A stretch of DNA of 64,000 nt, taken from contig JAJLRJ010000006.1 in the NCBI GenBank assembly GCA_024195265.1, positions 4,326,407 through 4,390,406 on the forward strand, given 5' to 3'. The notes below the pieces were generated by a model, which was not told where the DNA came from, searched no databases, and worked only from the letters and a program-made list of their open reading frames with translations. The position numbers were made by a program, and so were the translations under genes. Position 1 is the first letter of the stretch. The number at the start of each line of letters is the position of its first letter. Of the stretch, positions 1 through 9,509 are shown piece after piece. Origin of the DNA: Dendrophyllia cribrosa. Lineage: Eukaryota > Cnidaria > Anthozoa > Scleractinia > Dendrophylliidae.

Positions 1-472
1 GTCTACTAGTGCCTACTAACTTAGTAACTGTTTCACGTTCTTACGAAAATCACTCTAATCAGAAACAAGTAAGCTTAAAGTTTGGCAATACATGTATTTT
101 TGGCATGCAACACAACAATGGAAAGACAATAATGAAAGCTCTGTTCTCCTGCTCCTGTGTTTGTTTACAACACAGAATTTACAATTTGAAAAATATAGTC
201 GCTATGTAAGCGAAGGATGGCCAGCTAAAAGGAACAGAATACAAGAGAAATATGAGCCATTTTTCACCAACATACCCAGTCCTTTCGCAGACGGGAACGG
301 CACTCGTTTCCAGCTCTATCTGCAAAATGGCGGCGGCGCTACAAATCCCGCGGGTCTTTCCCCGGGGATCCTGCTACGAAAAGTGCAAAAGCAATCCAAT
401 CCCCCCATCCCGGGCTTAAAATTAGCGAACAAAGTTGACAAACCCCGCGCCGTGCCCGCGTATGTCCCCGGG

Positions 473-505
<33 letters not shown>

Positions 506-1115
506 ACCCCGGGATGGCCGCTGATAAGTGCATAATGTTTTAACATTTAGCTAACGGTTTGTGTCTGAAGCCACCGCAGTTCGCCATAATAGTGATCAAG
601 AAAAAAGAGAGTTATATTTTTTTTCTTTATACGTTTAGGTTTAAAGCGCTAAAAACATGGCAATAAAAAGCGACACTGAATGTCTAAAGTCAAAAGTCAA
701 TCAAGGATTTGTAGACTTTGCAACTCAAAGACACATCCATTGTATTTAAACTTAACTGTTGTGACCACGCCTCTAAGATCCGAAATTGTTCGTTTAAACT
801 CGGGACGCATTATCCACAGGGTCCAGAGGTTCAGAGGTTGAAAACAATAGCTACACTTGTAAATTACACTTGTAAAAGTTTTATTGAATTGACCCCAGGA
901 TAAAAACTTAACCGAGGATTTCAATTCTCTTGTTAGAAGTGTTTTCAAAAGCTAATTAACATAGATTTTAGTGATTTTAATTCTTTGTCTGTATTCCATG
1001 AGAAGTTTAAGAAAATTTGTAAGAAACGTTTACTTGTGTTCGACGTATATTACCTCAAAATTTCCGTTACATCCATAAAAGTAACTGTGTTCTGTGTTTG
1101 TTTGTGTTTGATCAG
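1..1115. other. Spacer with no gene identified
   Basis: Apart from a CG-rich stretch and a poly-C run at about 475-506, I see no supported gene here. The open frame over the poly-C run (92-535) encodes a poly-proline tail that comes from the homopolymer, so I do not treat it as a gene. Introns or upstream exons of the gene ending at 1345 may lie here, but I could not identify them. Confidence 0.4.
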
Positions 1116-1345
1116 ATCAGTGGGTGGACTATACGCCTTATTGGTGTTCTGGCCTTCGGAGACAAATTCAGATCGGGTCCATTACATCGACGCAATGTAA
1201 GCAAGCTTGTTCGGGATGCGCTGCTATTGAGTACTGGGCTGGTGCGACTACTGCTTGCTTCGAGTGTCTGGATCACACGAAGCGTACCCCATTTACCGAC
1301 ACGAATGATGGCGGGTACCCACCGCACGTTTATATACGGCTGTAA
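1116..1345 (+). CDS. Terminal exon of a cysteine-rich extracellular-type protein (PAN/Apple-like, cnidarian)
   Basis: A strong acceptor-like tract (T/G-rich, ending in AG at 1114-1115, with an alternative at 1119-1120) precedes an open frame through WVDYTPYWCSG, TQCKQACSGC, AAIEYW, CFECLDHTKR and PFTDTND to a TAA at 1343-1345. Paired cysteines, the AIEYW core and a short terminal strand ending HVYIRL are what I would expect at the end of a small disulfide-bonded PAN/Apple-like domain of the kind common in corals. That assignment is recalled pattern, not a search result. ATTAAA at about 1368 could serve as the poly(A) signal. No upstream exon was found, so the N-terminus, signal peptide and full domain layout are unknown. 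The first codon is an exon continuation, not a start. Confidence 0.45.
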
Positions 1346-1667
1346 AAAACATCGTCATCCTCATTATTAAATGAGAGTGTTGTGGGCGTTTGGTGTCATT
1401 TCAAAAATTCAAAAATTTTGTATTGATAGAAACGAAAAATAATGGTCCCGTTTTGTGATAAATTACCCAAAATGTACCGAGACTGTCCGATGAGTATCAT
1501 AGACGAATAGGGTCTAAATTAGAGTCATTTTACTAAAACTGTGAAACAAAGTTGAACAGTCAGTGACTATTATACCAAAATAGACAAAAAATAATAAAAG
1601 ATTTATGGTGTAGCGGAGAGTGTTACTCCATAACATATTTCACGGGTTAAGTAAAATGACTTTAATC

Positions 1668-1890
1668 AGTTGCAACATGAAAAAAGTTAGGTTAACTTTT
1701 TTTCAAGTTCCCACATTTTTATTTCCAAAATGAGCTGGAACAGACCATGATTTTCCCCTTTTAAGAATTTGTTATTAATTTATTTTTCTTAGTGTTTTAG
1801 TATTATTCGGTAAATAAGGAAAGGTATTGTAGCACTTTTTTTAACCCTAAACGGTGAAATCCTCGAGATACGGCCCCTTTACCTTTATCA
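1668..1890. repeat. Dispersed repeat, also at 20628-20795
   Basis: Starting at a TTGCAAC-type motif and running through GTGTTTTAGTATTATT, GTAAATAA and GGTATTGTAGCA to CCCCTTTA, this stretch matches 20628-20795 in the same order with gaps. It is a diverged interspersed repeat of unknown class. Confidence 0.55.
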
Positions 1891-2008
1891 CCTGCTTCCA
1901 CGCCATATATCGCGCCGACTGAGGATGTAAAAGGTTAAGGATGCATTAGGGACCACAGACTACGCGACAGAACATAACTTTCATTTGTTATTGCTTGCTT
2001 TAACAGAT

Positions 2009-2105
2009 ATTGGCAGTTTTTATACTAGAGACGCATTATCCGTCCAGACGAATAATGCGTCTGTCATGTTATGCGTCTAGTGTAAAGACGGGACGAAAAA
2101 CTTGA

Positions 2106-2136
<31 letters not shown>

Positions 2137-2264
2137 AACATTTGTAGTTCGTTTGGTTATGTGTCTCTAGTATAAAGACGGGCAGAAGACGCATTATCCG
2201 TCTAGATGAACTATCTTTCGTAGTGCGTCGTTCAAGACGCATTTCAAAAGATAGTTCGTCTAGT

Positions 2265-2303
<39 letters not shown>

Positions 2304-2328
2304 CATAACCAGACGAACTACAAATGTT

Positions 2329-2359
<31 letters not shown>

Positions 2360-2380
2360 TCTAGTATAAAAACGGCCAAT
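2009..2380. repeat. Fold-back element (MITE-like)
   Basis: The two ends are inverted copies: ATTGGCAGTTTTTATACTAG at the left and the complement of ATTGGCCGTTTTTATACTAG at the right. The arms, built from repeats of GACGCATTATCCGTC, pair across almost the whole element with a centre near 2225. No coding capacity is seen. The family is unknown. Confidence 0.7.
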
Positions 2381-2480
2381 ATCACAATTTCGTTATTTCA
2401 CTTCGTTTCACTTATTATACCTTTTTCCTTTTCTCCTTTAAATTTTGAAGTCCCAGTAGGAGCTAACATAAGCACCTGAT

Positions 2481-2503
2481 TGATTGATTGATTGATTGAT
2501 TGA
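2481..2503. repeat. Tetranucleotide microsatellite (GATT)n
   Basis: About six uninterrupted GATT units in an otherwise featureless AT-rich stretch. Confidence 0.9.
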
Positions 2504-3229
2504 CGCCTGATCAGTACATGTATGACAGAATGAAAAAATGAGGGATTCTGGTGGTTAAAATAAATGACAAGAAGACCTACTAAAATTATATTAAGATACA
2601 ATTTTGGAGAAAATTTGGGAGCTTTCTAAGATTCATCCCAAGTGTTATTCACAACCCCGGTCCTATTCCCCACCAGGGGAGACGGACATAAGTCATGTTA
2701 TTCACAACTGGCTCCTGCTTTTCTCTAATGTGGCACAGAGCAGAACACATAAACTCCCTTAACATTGCTATTACAATATTCACATTAAGTTACTTAGTTT
2801 TTATACCTCTTGTAAGATCCGCACAGCATGAAACACCCTGTGCCTGATACGCTCTGTTTCCATGTTTTTTTTTTTAAGTTTTGCTGTGCAAGCTGTTAAG
2901 TACTTGCTATGTTAGTGAAACAAAGGTACTAGTTAAGTAATTCAGTCTTTTTACAAACATCGCATAAATGCAAATATTTAAATAGGGGCAGGGGTACTCA
3001 CCTTTACCAGCAACAAGAAAGATCGGACTGCGGAATGTCGCACATAGCCTCCTTTGGCCCTGTCACGTGCTTCTCCCCCACGAAATAGTAAAGAATGTGT
3101 GACGAGCCCAACTGAGGTCTGCGCAACCTTGTCGCCTGGGCTTTCTTTATTTTTTTACATGGCACATAACAAAATGTCATCTTCAGAGGTTATTTCAATA
3201 ATATTATTAAACACCACCAGACATTTGGT

Positions 3230-3378
3230 AGCCTGTTCCGGGCGTTCAGATAGTGGGGAAAGCGCGAATTGTTGGGGAAGGCGCGAAGAAAATTAAAAGC
3301 GAGCAAAAAAATGCGGGTTTTTTTCGCTTTCCCCAACTATTCGCGCTTTCCCCACTTTCTGAACGTCTGGAACAGGCT
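3230..3378. mobile_element. Short inverted-repeat element with 11-bp target duplication
   Basis: The ends AGCCTGTTCC and GGAACAGGCT are perfect inverted copies, and the arms containing GTGGGGAAAGCGCGAA pair. The 11-bp AGACATTTGGT occurs immediately outside each end (3219-3229 and 3379-3389). The length of the duplication would fit a Mutator-like non-autonomous element; that class call is an inference. Confidence 0.75.
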
Positions 3379-3452
3379 AGACATTTGGTGAAGATAAAGG
3401 AAGGTTTTCATATTCACTGGAACATGTAAAACGAAATACAGACCATTTTATC

Positions 3453-4366
3453 AACCTCGCCCCCAGGGAATTCTCCACTTTCAAAATGGCGGACTGGATG
3501 CAGAAACCCCTGGACAAAGCTGACAAAAATACGGGCGACCCCGTAGCTGTCCAAACGATGTCTGTGATTGGCGAACGATACAACTGATATATCACTTGAA
3601 CAATGCCCCTATCCCTAATCCCTATCCCAGTGGGACAAATATCACGGTGGGCACAGAAGGCTCAAAAAGTGGCAAGGGTAATAATAATTTTTTCTGTTTT
3701 GATGTTGTTAACGTGAAATTTCACAACAGAACAGAACTCATGTTCAAAAATTGAATAATTTTTTCCGTTAATTTTTTTGCAATTTTTGACGGGAAAATGA
3801 CGTCATAAAGTTGGCACCAAAAAAATAACTTAGTATTATGGGATGTCTGATGACAATTTCTGAAAGTACTCGCTACAAGCATCTCAAAACTAAAAAAAAA
3901 TCTCGCAAATATGTTGATCCGATCAAAAGATATGACATTTCAAAATTTGAATTTCCTGCCCATAATCTACTGGGGTCACCGTGAATCTATTGTTTTCTTA
4001 GCGAATCACAGACATTGTTTGAACAAGTGCTGGACTGCCCAAAAATACTCCAAAAATCTTGGTCAGGAGTATTTTGTCACATGAACAAACGATAAAATGG
4101 GGTTTTACAAGGTTCCTTTCAGCAATAAGGCACCAAGTTAGTTTTCTGGCAACCTAAAACCATTGTTGACACAAAACAAAGACATTCCATGTTTTATGGA
4201 ACAAAATGTTTGAAGGTCCTTCTGGTATTAGCAAACTAATCTAAATTCACAAGTAAGAAACTAAGAAAGTAAAAACAATTTTTGGAGTATTTTGGCAGCT
4301 TTGTCCAAGGGGTTCTATGCCCTGTCCACCATTTTCAAAGTGGAGAAGGCCCTGGGGACTAGGTTA
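3453..4366. repeat. Larger inverted-repeat element, degenerate
   Basis: Around 3453-3530, AACCTCGCCCCCAGGGAATT and the following CTCCACTTTCAAAATGG are found inverted at about 4290-4366. A second inverted segment containing GATGTCTGTGATT at about 3558-3572 pairs with 4003-4020. No coding frame is seen inside. It may be two nested non-autonomous transposons. Confidence 0.5.
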
Positions 4367-4392
4367 CCATTTTACTGTTGTGCTTAGTAACC

Positions 4393-4578
4393 TGGCCTTA
4401 AAGTGAAAGTGAAGCTGGAGTTGACTTTGTTGTGATACAAACCTATCTCATTTTCATATGTAAACCACTGTTACACAAAAACTAGTTAGTATAAAAGCAA
4501 CATGATTTGCATATATAAAGCTGATGGGTTTGTATCAATACAAATGTAAACTTCAGCCTCACTTCCACTCAAAGGCCA
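4393..4578. repeat. Diverged fold-back element
   Basis: TGGCCTTAAAGTG at the left end is inverted at the right end, and internal GATACAAACC is inverted at about 4529-4540. The pairing is imperfect, so this looks like an old copy. Confidence 0.5.
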
Positions 4579-5140
4579 GATCACTAAGCACTAAACAGGC
4601 AATTATAAATTGGGCTGTTGTCAACAAACTCCATATTCCAATAAATGACTTTAATTCCTATTTTTGTTTGTCTGTGAATGTGCATTTTGTCACTTTTGTT
4701 ATGCCTTTTTGTTCTCCTTTAAAATTAGTTTTAATTAGTTTTTGTCACAAGCTTAACATAAATATTTGCACTGTACAGCTACATGTATATTACAAACTAA
4801 AGTCGAATTTAACTGTAATATCTACAACTGATGATGATTGAAGAAATGCTCAAAAGCATGTCTTTTCAAATCAAAACTGTTGACATTTTCCTGAAAATCT
4901 TATGAATGTTAGTTACTTTACAAATGACAGTTTATTGTACATTATTCCAATTTATTTTATCAGATCACTTCCACAGTCCTACAAATTAGCTGAATTCAAA
5001 AGTGGAATTTTGAGTTTTTTAGTCTTTATTCTGTCTTTATCACTTTTGGTGAATTTTCCTTCTTATTTCAAGATAATAAAGCAAGCTTAAAGCAAGCTCC
5101 TGGCCATAATCATGAAAACACGATATTTCAGCCGGGAAAG

Positions 5141-5949
5141 TGTCCCTTAAAGGTCAAATGAACCAAAAATTTGAATTTTTAAGCAAACTTATGCAAAAAT
5201 TTTCCTTCCTGAGCCTTTTAGGAAGTTACATAGCTAAAAGTATGAAGATTTCCAAAGGCTTCACAAAAACGTTTCTGAAATGGCCGCGTGCTTCAAGTGG
5301 TAGGATTGGTAAGGAGTATTCTCAGGGGCTCCTGGTATTCTAGCTTGTGTATATTCTTAAAACTTGAAGATTTCCACTGTTTTCGCATTGAAAATGGTCG
5401 AGGAGTTTGAACCTGTGTTATGGTAGGAATCGAAGAGCTTCGAGCGGTGAAATCTTGCTTCGAGAAACTTAGAACTCATCTGTCCATATAATATATATTT
5501 TTAAAGTTAGGTTTTTTCAAAGGTTTAGTCCGGTTAACTTTCCACGTCTGTCAATCATCTTTGCTTATGCAGTAACTTTTGTGAAGGTAACCTGTTAAAT
5601 TCATAGTGATCATTTGACGTTGTTGTTTTGCAGGGAACGGCAAGGAAATGTACCAATATAAAACACACGTGCAGGCATTGTTTTCGCTCATTAAACCTAT
5701 TGTTTTCACCTTCAAACCTTGACTGTTTTGAGGTGGTCAAAAGTGATGTGACTTTCCGACAATTTTCCCGATCACTCTACTACTATGAAGGCAAAAAAGT
5801 CACATTTTTCAACTTCCAATATCTCTGTGATGCCAAGTCCAATTAGTTTAACTTCAGAATGTTTTTTTGGTACCCATTAAACATATTGCACCAATATTCG
5901 ACTAAAAGAAAAATGTCTAATTTTTGGTTCATTTGACCTTTAAGGACAT
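5141..5949. repeat. Element with about 40-bp terminal inverted repeats
   Basis: CCTTAAAGGTCAAATGAACC with the following AAAAATT at the left is inverted at about 5910-5949. The interior of about 0.7 kb has no convincing coding frame. A non-autonomous DNA transposon is the simplest reading. Confidence 0.55.
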
Positions 5950-6089
5950 CCATGCAAATTGATGTGTATTCTTCACAATCCCATGCCACATTATGTACTG
6001 GCATGCAATCAGAGAATGCTTTAGAGCCATCTATCTCCCAGACATACCTGGTGGTCATTCTGCAGAATGGAATGGAGTTATGTTGTACA

Positions 6090-6530
6090 TGTACAAGGTG
6101 GTTTGAACTTTTGAGTCTGTGGATGAAATCCTATTGCGAGCATTAAAATGACAGCTGATGAGCAGTGCTGTTTATTACACTGGTTCTAAATTTTGAGTCT
6201 GTGGATGTAATCCTAAAGTGTGATAATTCACATGCTACTGACCAGTAGTTTCCTGTGGTGCTGATTATTATGCTGAACAAGTAGGTTCTAACTTTTGAGT
6301 CTCTGGATGAAATCCCAATGTGTGACCATTTGAATGAAGGGTACGAAGCAGTGCTTTTCTGTGGTACTGTTAATTTTGTTGAACAAGATGGTTCTAACTT
6401 AAGAATCTGTGGATAAAATCCTAAAGTGTGACCATTCAAATGATAGCTGCCGAGCAGCACTTTCCTGTGGTGCTGTCCATTACATACATGTAATAATATG
6501 TAAGCTGTACAAGGTAGTTCTAACTTAGGT
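6090..6530. repeat. Diverged minisatellite, period about 105 bp
   Basis: About four units carry the core GGTTCTAAC..TTGAGTCTGTGGATG..ATCC..A..GTGTGACCATTC..ATG. The same core forms the regular 88-bp arrays near the Dicer exons at 33.4-34.2 and 46.8-48.2 kb. This array lies just beyond the 3' end of the NKRF-like gene. Confidence 0.65.
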
Positions 6531-6561
6531 TTCAGCTTAAATACCCTAGGAAGGAAAAGAG

Positions 6562-7521
6562 TTAACTCTTGCTCACTACTAAGTATCTATCTTGGCCTTT
6601 ACCATACGACCTGTGCTTCAGTCCATACTGTCGTGAAATGTTATGTACAAGAGCTCTGTCCTCTTTTGATAGTTCATTGGAGAACTTAATCTCCTGATCA
6701 TTGCCACTTACAAATGAGAGAAGAACATTCTGAACAGAACTTTTTGCAACATCTGCCCCCTGTGCTGGGTTACAACCCAGACCAAACTTTCCATCTGTGC
6801 CAACTGTCATGACAGGCTCGGCACGACCTTGACAGTCTTTACCGATCCCTCCACTTCCTGCCCATCCCATTTTCCGTAGCATTTGATTCCCGATGTTATC
6901 ATCAGAAATACTTGGTGCTTTGTCATAAGCTTTTGACACTAATTCTGTCTTGGACACACAAGGAGCTGTTTCATGCTGTCGGGAAGCCAGCCCAACACGA
7001 AAAACTGGTTGACGAGCACGAAGAATTTCCAAAGCTTTCTCAGCAGCGTTCCTTTTTGCCTGCTTTTTCCCAGGCCCTTCACCAACTGCAATTAACTTGT
7101 CATCAATAATTACAGCACACGAATATAAAGCGGTTTTGTCCGTCACGCCGAGATCCTCAAAAGTTATCGTTTTCTTTGATTTTTGCGCACTCTCGTTTAC
7201 AATACTTATGGGATTGTTGTTCGCACTTTCATCCCCTTCTTCTGGTTCGTAGATCGTGAAATTCCCGATAATAGGTTTAGGTTTTTTCACTGCTTTGTCC
7301 GGCAAAAAAATTCGCGGTCCCTTTGATTCAAGCTCCTTTAGAAGTTCCTCTGTTTTTGCTGGATATCTGCAGCCAAGGAACTTCATGTTAGCCCAGACCA
7401 TTGATAATGCTGCCAGTCGATCGTCTGGGTAATGATTTTTCCACGTTTCAATAAACTGAGATCTTGCCTTCCACTGAATATCGCTCTCCCAAAGACACCT
7501 CAAACATCGTCTGGCCGCCAT
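6562..7521 (-). CDS. NKRF: NF-kappa-B-repressing-factor-like protein (XTBD, dsRBD, G-patch, R3H)
   Basis: The frame encodes 319 residues from an ATG at 7519-7521 and is intronless. An XRN2-binding (XTBD) domain lies at about residues 10-70. A double-stranded-RNA-binding domain at about 118-170 has the helix motif GPGKKQAKRNAAEKAL. A G-patch at about 209-252 carries MGWAGSGGIGK, and a C-terminal R3H domain at about 262-319 has the R-x3-H signature at R289/H293 followed by YGLKHRSYGKG. In vertebrates NKRF is nucleolar, binds XRN2, and uses its G-patch to stimulate DHX15 in pre-rRNA processing. This protein is about half the human length (the inter-domain spacers are short) but keeps the domain order. 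The gene is head to head with the + strand gene at 7624, with 102 bp between the start codons, which suggests a shared promoter. Confidence 0.85.
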   Translation of the reverse strand: MAARRCLRCLWESDIQWKARSQFIETWKNHYPDDRLAALSMVWANMKFLGCRYPAKTEELLKELESKGPRIFLPDKAVKKPKPIIGNFTIYEPEEGDESANNNPISIVNESAQKSKKTITFEDLGVTDKTALYSCAVIIDDKLIAVGEGPGKKQAKRNAAEKALEILRARQPVFRVGLASRQHETAPCVSKTELVSKAYDKAPSISDDNIGNQMLRKMGWAGSGGIGKDCQGRAEPVMTVGTDGKFGLGCNPAQGADVAKSSVQNVLLSFVSGNDQEIKFSNELSKEDRALVHNISRQYGLKHRSYGKGQDRYLVVSKS

Positions 7522-7623
7522 TTTGAAAATCCACAGGCACGGTCACAAAGCTCTCATTCGCATACCCACTGACCAAAAAGACAGCGGTCAATCAACATGG
7601 CGGCCGTTCTGTAGCATGCAAAA
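7522..7623. promoter_or_regulatory. Probable bidirectional promoter / 5' leaders of two head-to-head genes
   Basis: Only 102 bp separate the NKRF-like start (7521, -) from the candidate start of the + strand gene (7624). The + strand leader contains a small upstream open frame, ATG at 7597 with a stop at 7612-7614 (five codons). No TATA box is obvious. Confidence 0.45.
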
Positions 7624-9509
7624 ATGATCAGTGTTTTGATTTTTACGCTGCGCAGTTCTCAGAAAACCCTGTTTTTAAACAGACACCTGTTTAACTTATC
7701 ATGTCGCAGGAGTCAAAGATGCATCTCATTGCTAAGTTTTTACTCTAACGAATTTTCCGCTCATTTCTGAGCCAGGGAAAAACCGGAAACATGTAGCAAG
7801 GAGATTTGGCAGCCATAAAAGCCCAGAACAGTCCAAAAAACAGGATGGAATTCCTGCGAATGCTTCGTCAGAGCATCATCACACTACCACCGTATTACAG
7901 AGACTGCATGACCTAGAGGAGTCGTTTCGTGTAAGAGGACATTCCGTCTTAAGATGGGGGTTATGTGCCCTTGTTGTGACTGGCTTTGTGATTTACATTT
8001 TTCGCGAACCGCTGAGAGAAAACGTCGCTGATGAAATGGCGGATGTTGCTAGCAGATCGTTGGGTAAGGTGACATTGGAATAAATACGATATTATGCACA
8101 TGCTAAAACATAAAACAAGCCCAGAACTAATCTCCCCGTAAAGTCCATGCCCAGAAGGGTTTGTTGAGGGCTCCTGCTCCTTTTAAGACAGTGTACTGAC
8201 TGTAATATATCATGTTTGTTAATAATATTATTATTGGGGAAAATAAAGATTGATTTATGAATCTAATCAGTGACAAATGCATCCGTTCCAACCGGCCCGG
8301 GACAAAAAGGGACTCAATGAAGATGGGAGTGCTCGTCGCCGGAAATTTTCGAAAAATACCCCAGCACCAATTTGCACTGAAATTTTGACCCCTAAAAGTT
8401 ATGACGAGCACACCAGTCATTTTTCTCTAGATGAGGAGGCCGTGGAAGCTAGTATTAAATGAAAATTCTCCCACGTTTCGACGGTTAGACGTTTTAACAA
8501 ATGTATACTTTCTGACCAGGGCAATTCAGGAAGCTTAAAATCGCTGTTTCAATTTTCGGCTATTACGGCTTTTCGAGTGGTCATATCGACACCCCCGGGA
8601 GCTCAAGGAGTGGTACTCCCTATATAAGCTATTTAGGTACATGCCGAGCCTAAGAGTATGGATTTTAAAAGTCAGGTCTGAAAACGGGTATGGAAAATGG
8701 TGTAGTTTGGTCTGAAGTAGGTGGGCGGCACACCTTCACCCCCCCCCCCCCCCCCCCCCCTCCCCCCCTCCCCCCTCCTAACCAGGGTATTTTTTTGGAA
8801 TAATGTGATTATCACAAATTACATGACAAAATTTATGAGTATGTTACCTGAAATCCTTCAGCTTGCGACCGCTGTCTAGGAGGGGGAGATGGGCGCTTTT
8901 GGATTTGACTAATACATAATAGAGGTAAAAAAAAACACCTTTTTAACTATGCACTGCATTTTGTATTTATTTCTTCGTGTAGCTGATGAAAACGTCATAC
9001 AAAAAGCTGATGAAGTCACGAGAGCGGTTTTACAAGATGTTCTCCACGACCCGGGGATCACGAAGCTGGCGAGCGCGTTTGTGATGGAAGTCCTAAACAG
9101 AGACGATGTAAGAGGTGCTGCCATCCAGTTAACGCAGCATGTGCTTAGCGATCCATCCACGCTGAAAAAGATCGCGGAGCTCGCAAAGAGCACACTATCT
9201 GATCTGTTAACCAATGATGAAACCCGAGTGTTGTTGCTTAGTTACCTCAAAACACTCATTCTCGACCAGGGCACAAAGGATGCGTGTAAATTGCTTCTTG
9301 GAGAGCTGGTCGAGGATCCGGAAGTTAAAGGCTTCATGGCGACCTCTCTCGGCGAGCTTGTCACGTCTTCTGTTGTTAAAAACAGCGCAGCTGAGCTGGG
9401 GAAAAGTGTCACACATCAAGTTGTCAATGACGCTGATATTCAGCAGGAGACAGGGAACTTTCTGTGGAGGGCGGTGAAGAAAACGTTTACCCCTGGGTGG
9501 TTTGGTTAG
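7624..9509 (+). CDS. Probable mitochondrial single-pass helical-repeat protein, two exons, apparent +1 frameshift
   Basis: From ATG 7624 a 48-residue frame reads as a mitochondrial-type presequence (MISVLIFTLRSSQ.., many R/S/L, no D, one E) and stops at TGA 7768-7770. Shifting +1 at TTC-TGA, the frame reopens at GAG 7769 and runs to a donor after 8063: a basic segment, then a membrane helix (WGLCALVVTGFVIYIF). A 919-bp intron ends in AG at 8981-8982, and exon 2 (8983-9509) continues in phase. It encodes about eight helical repeats of 17-21 residues, most opening with D-P, D-D or N-D, and ends FTPGWFG. The joined length is about 321 residues. I do not recognise a named family. The shift could be an assembly homopolymer error (TTT in CATTTCTGAG), a missed tiny exon, or real recoding; no strong GT donor lies upstream. 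If the presequence frame is not used, the true start is unknown. Confidence 0.6.
8738..8777. repeat. Poly-C / C-rich low-complexity run in an intron
   Basis: A long C homopolymer followed by CCCCCCTCCC stretches, inside the single intron of the 7624-9509 gene. Assembly length here is unreliable. Confidence 0.9.

Noticed and set aside
92..546. Open frames with poly-proline or poly-glycine over the C/G run
   Set aside because: The repeats come from a homopolymer at 475-506, and no conserved domain or splice context supports a gene.
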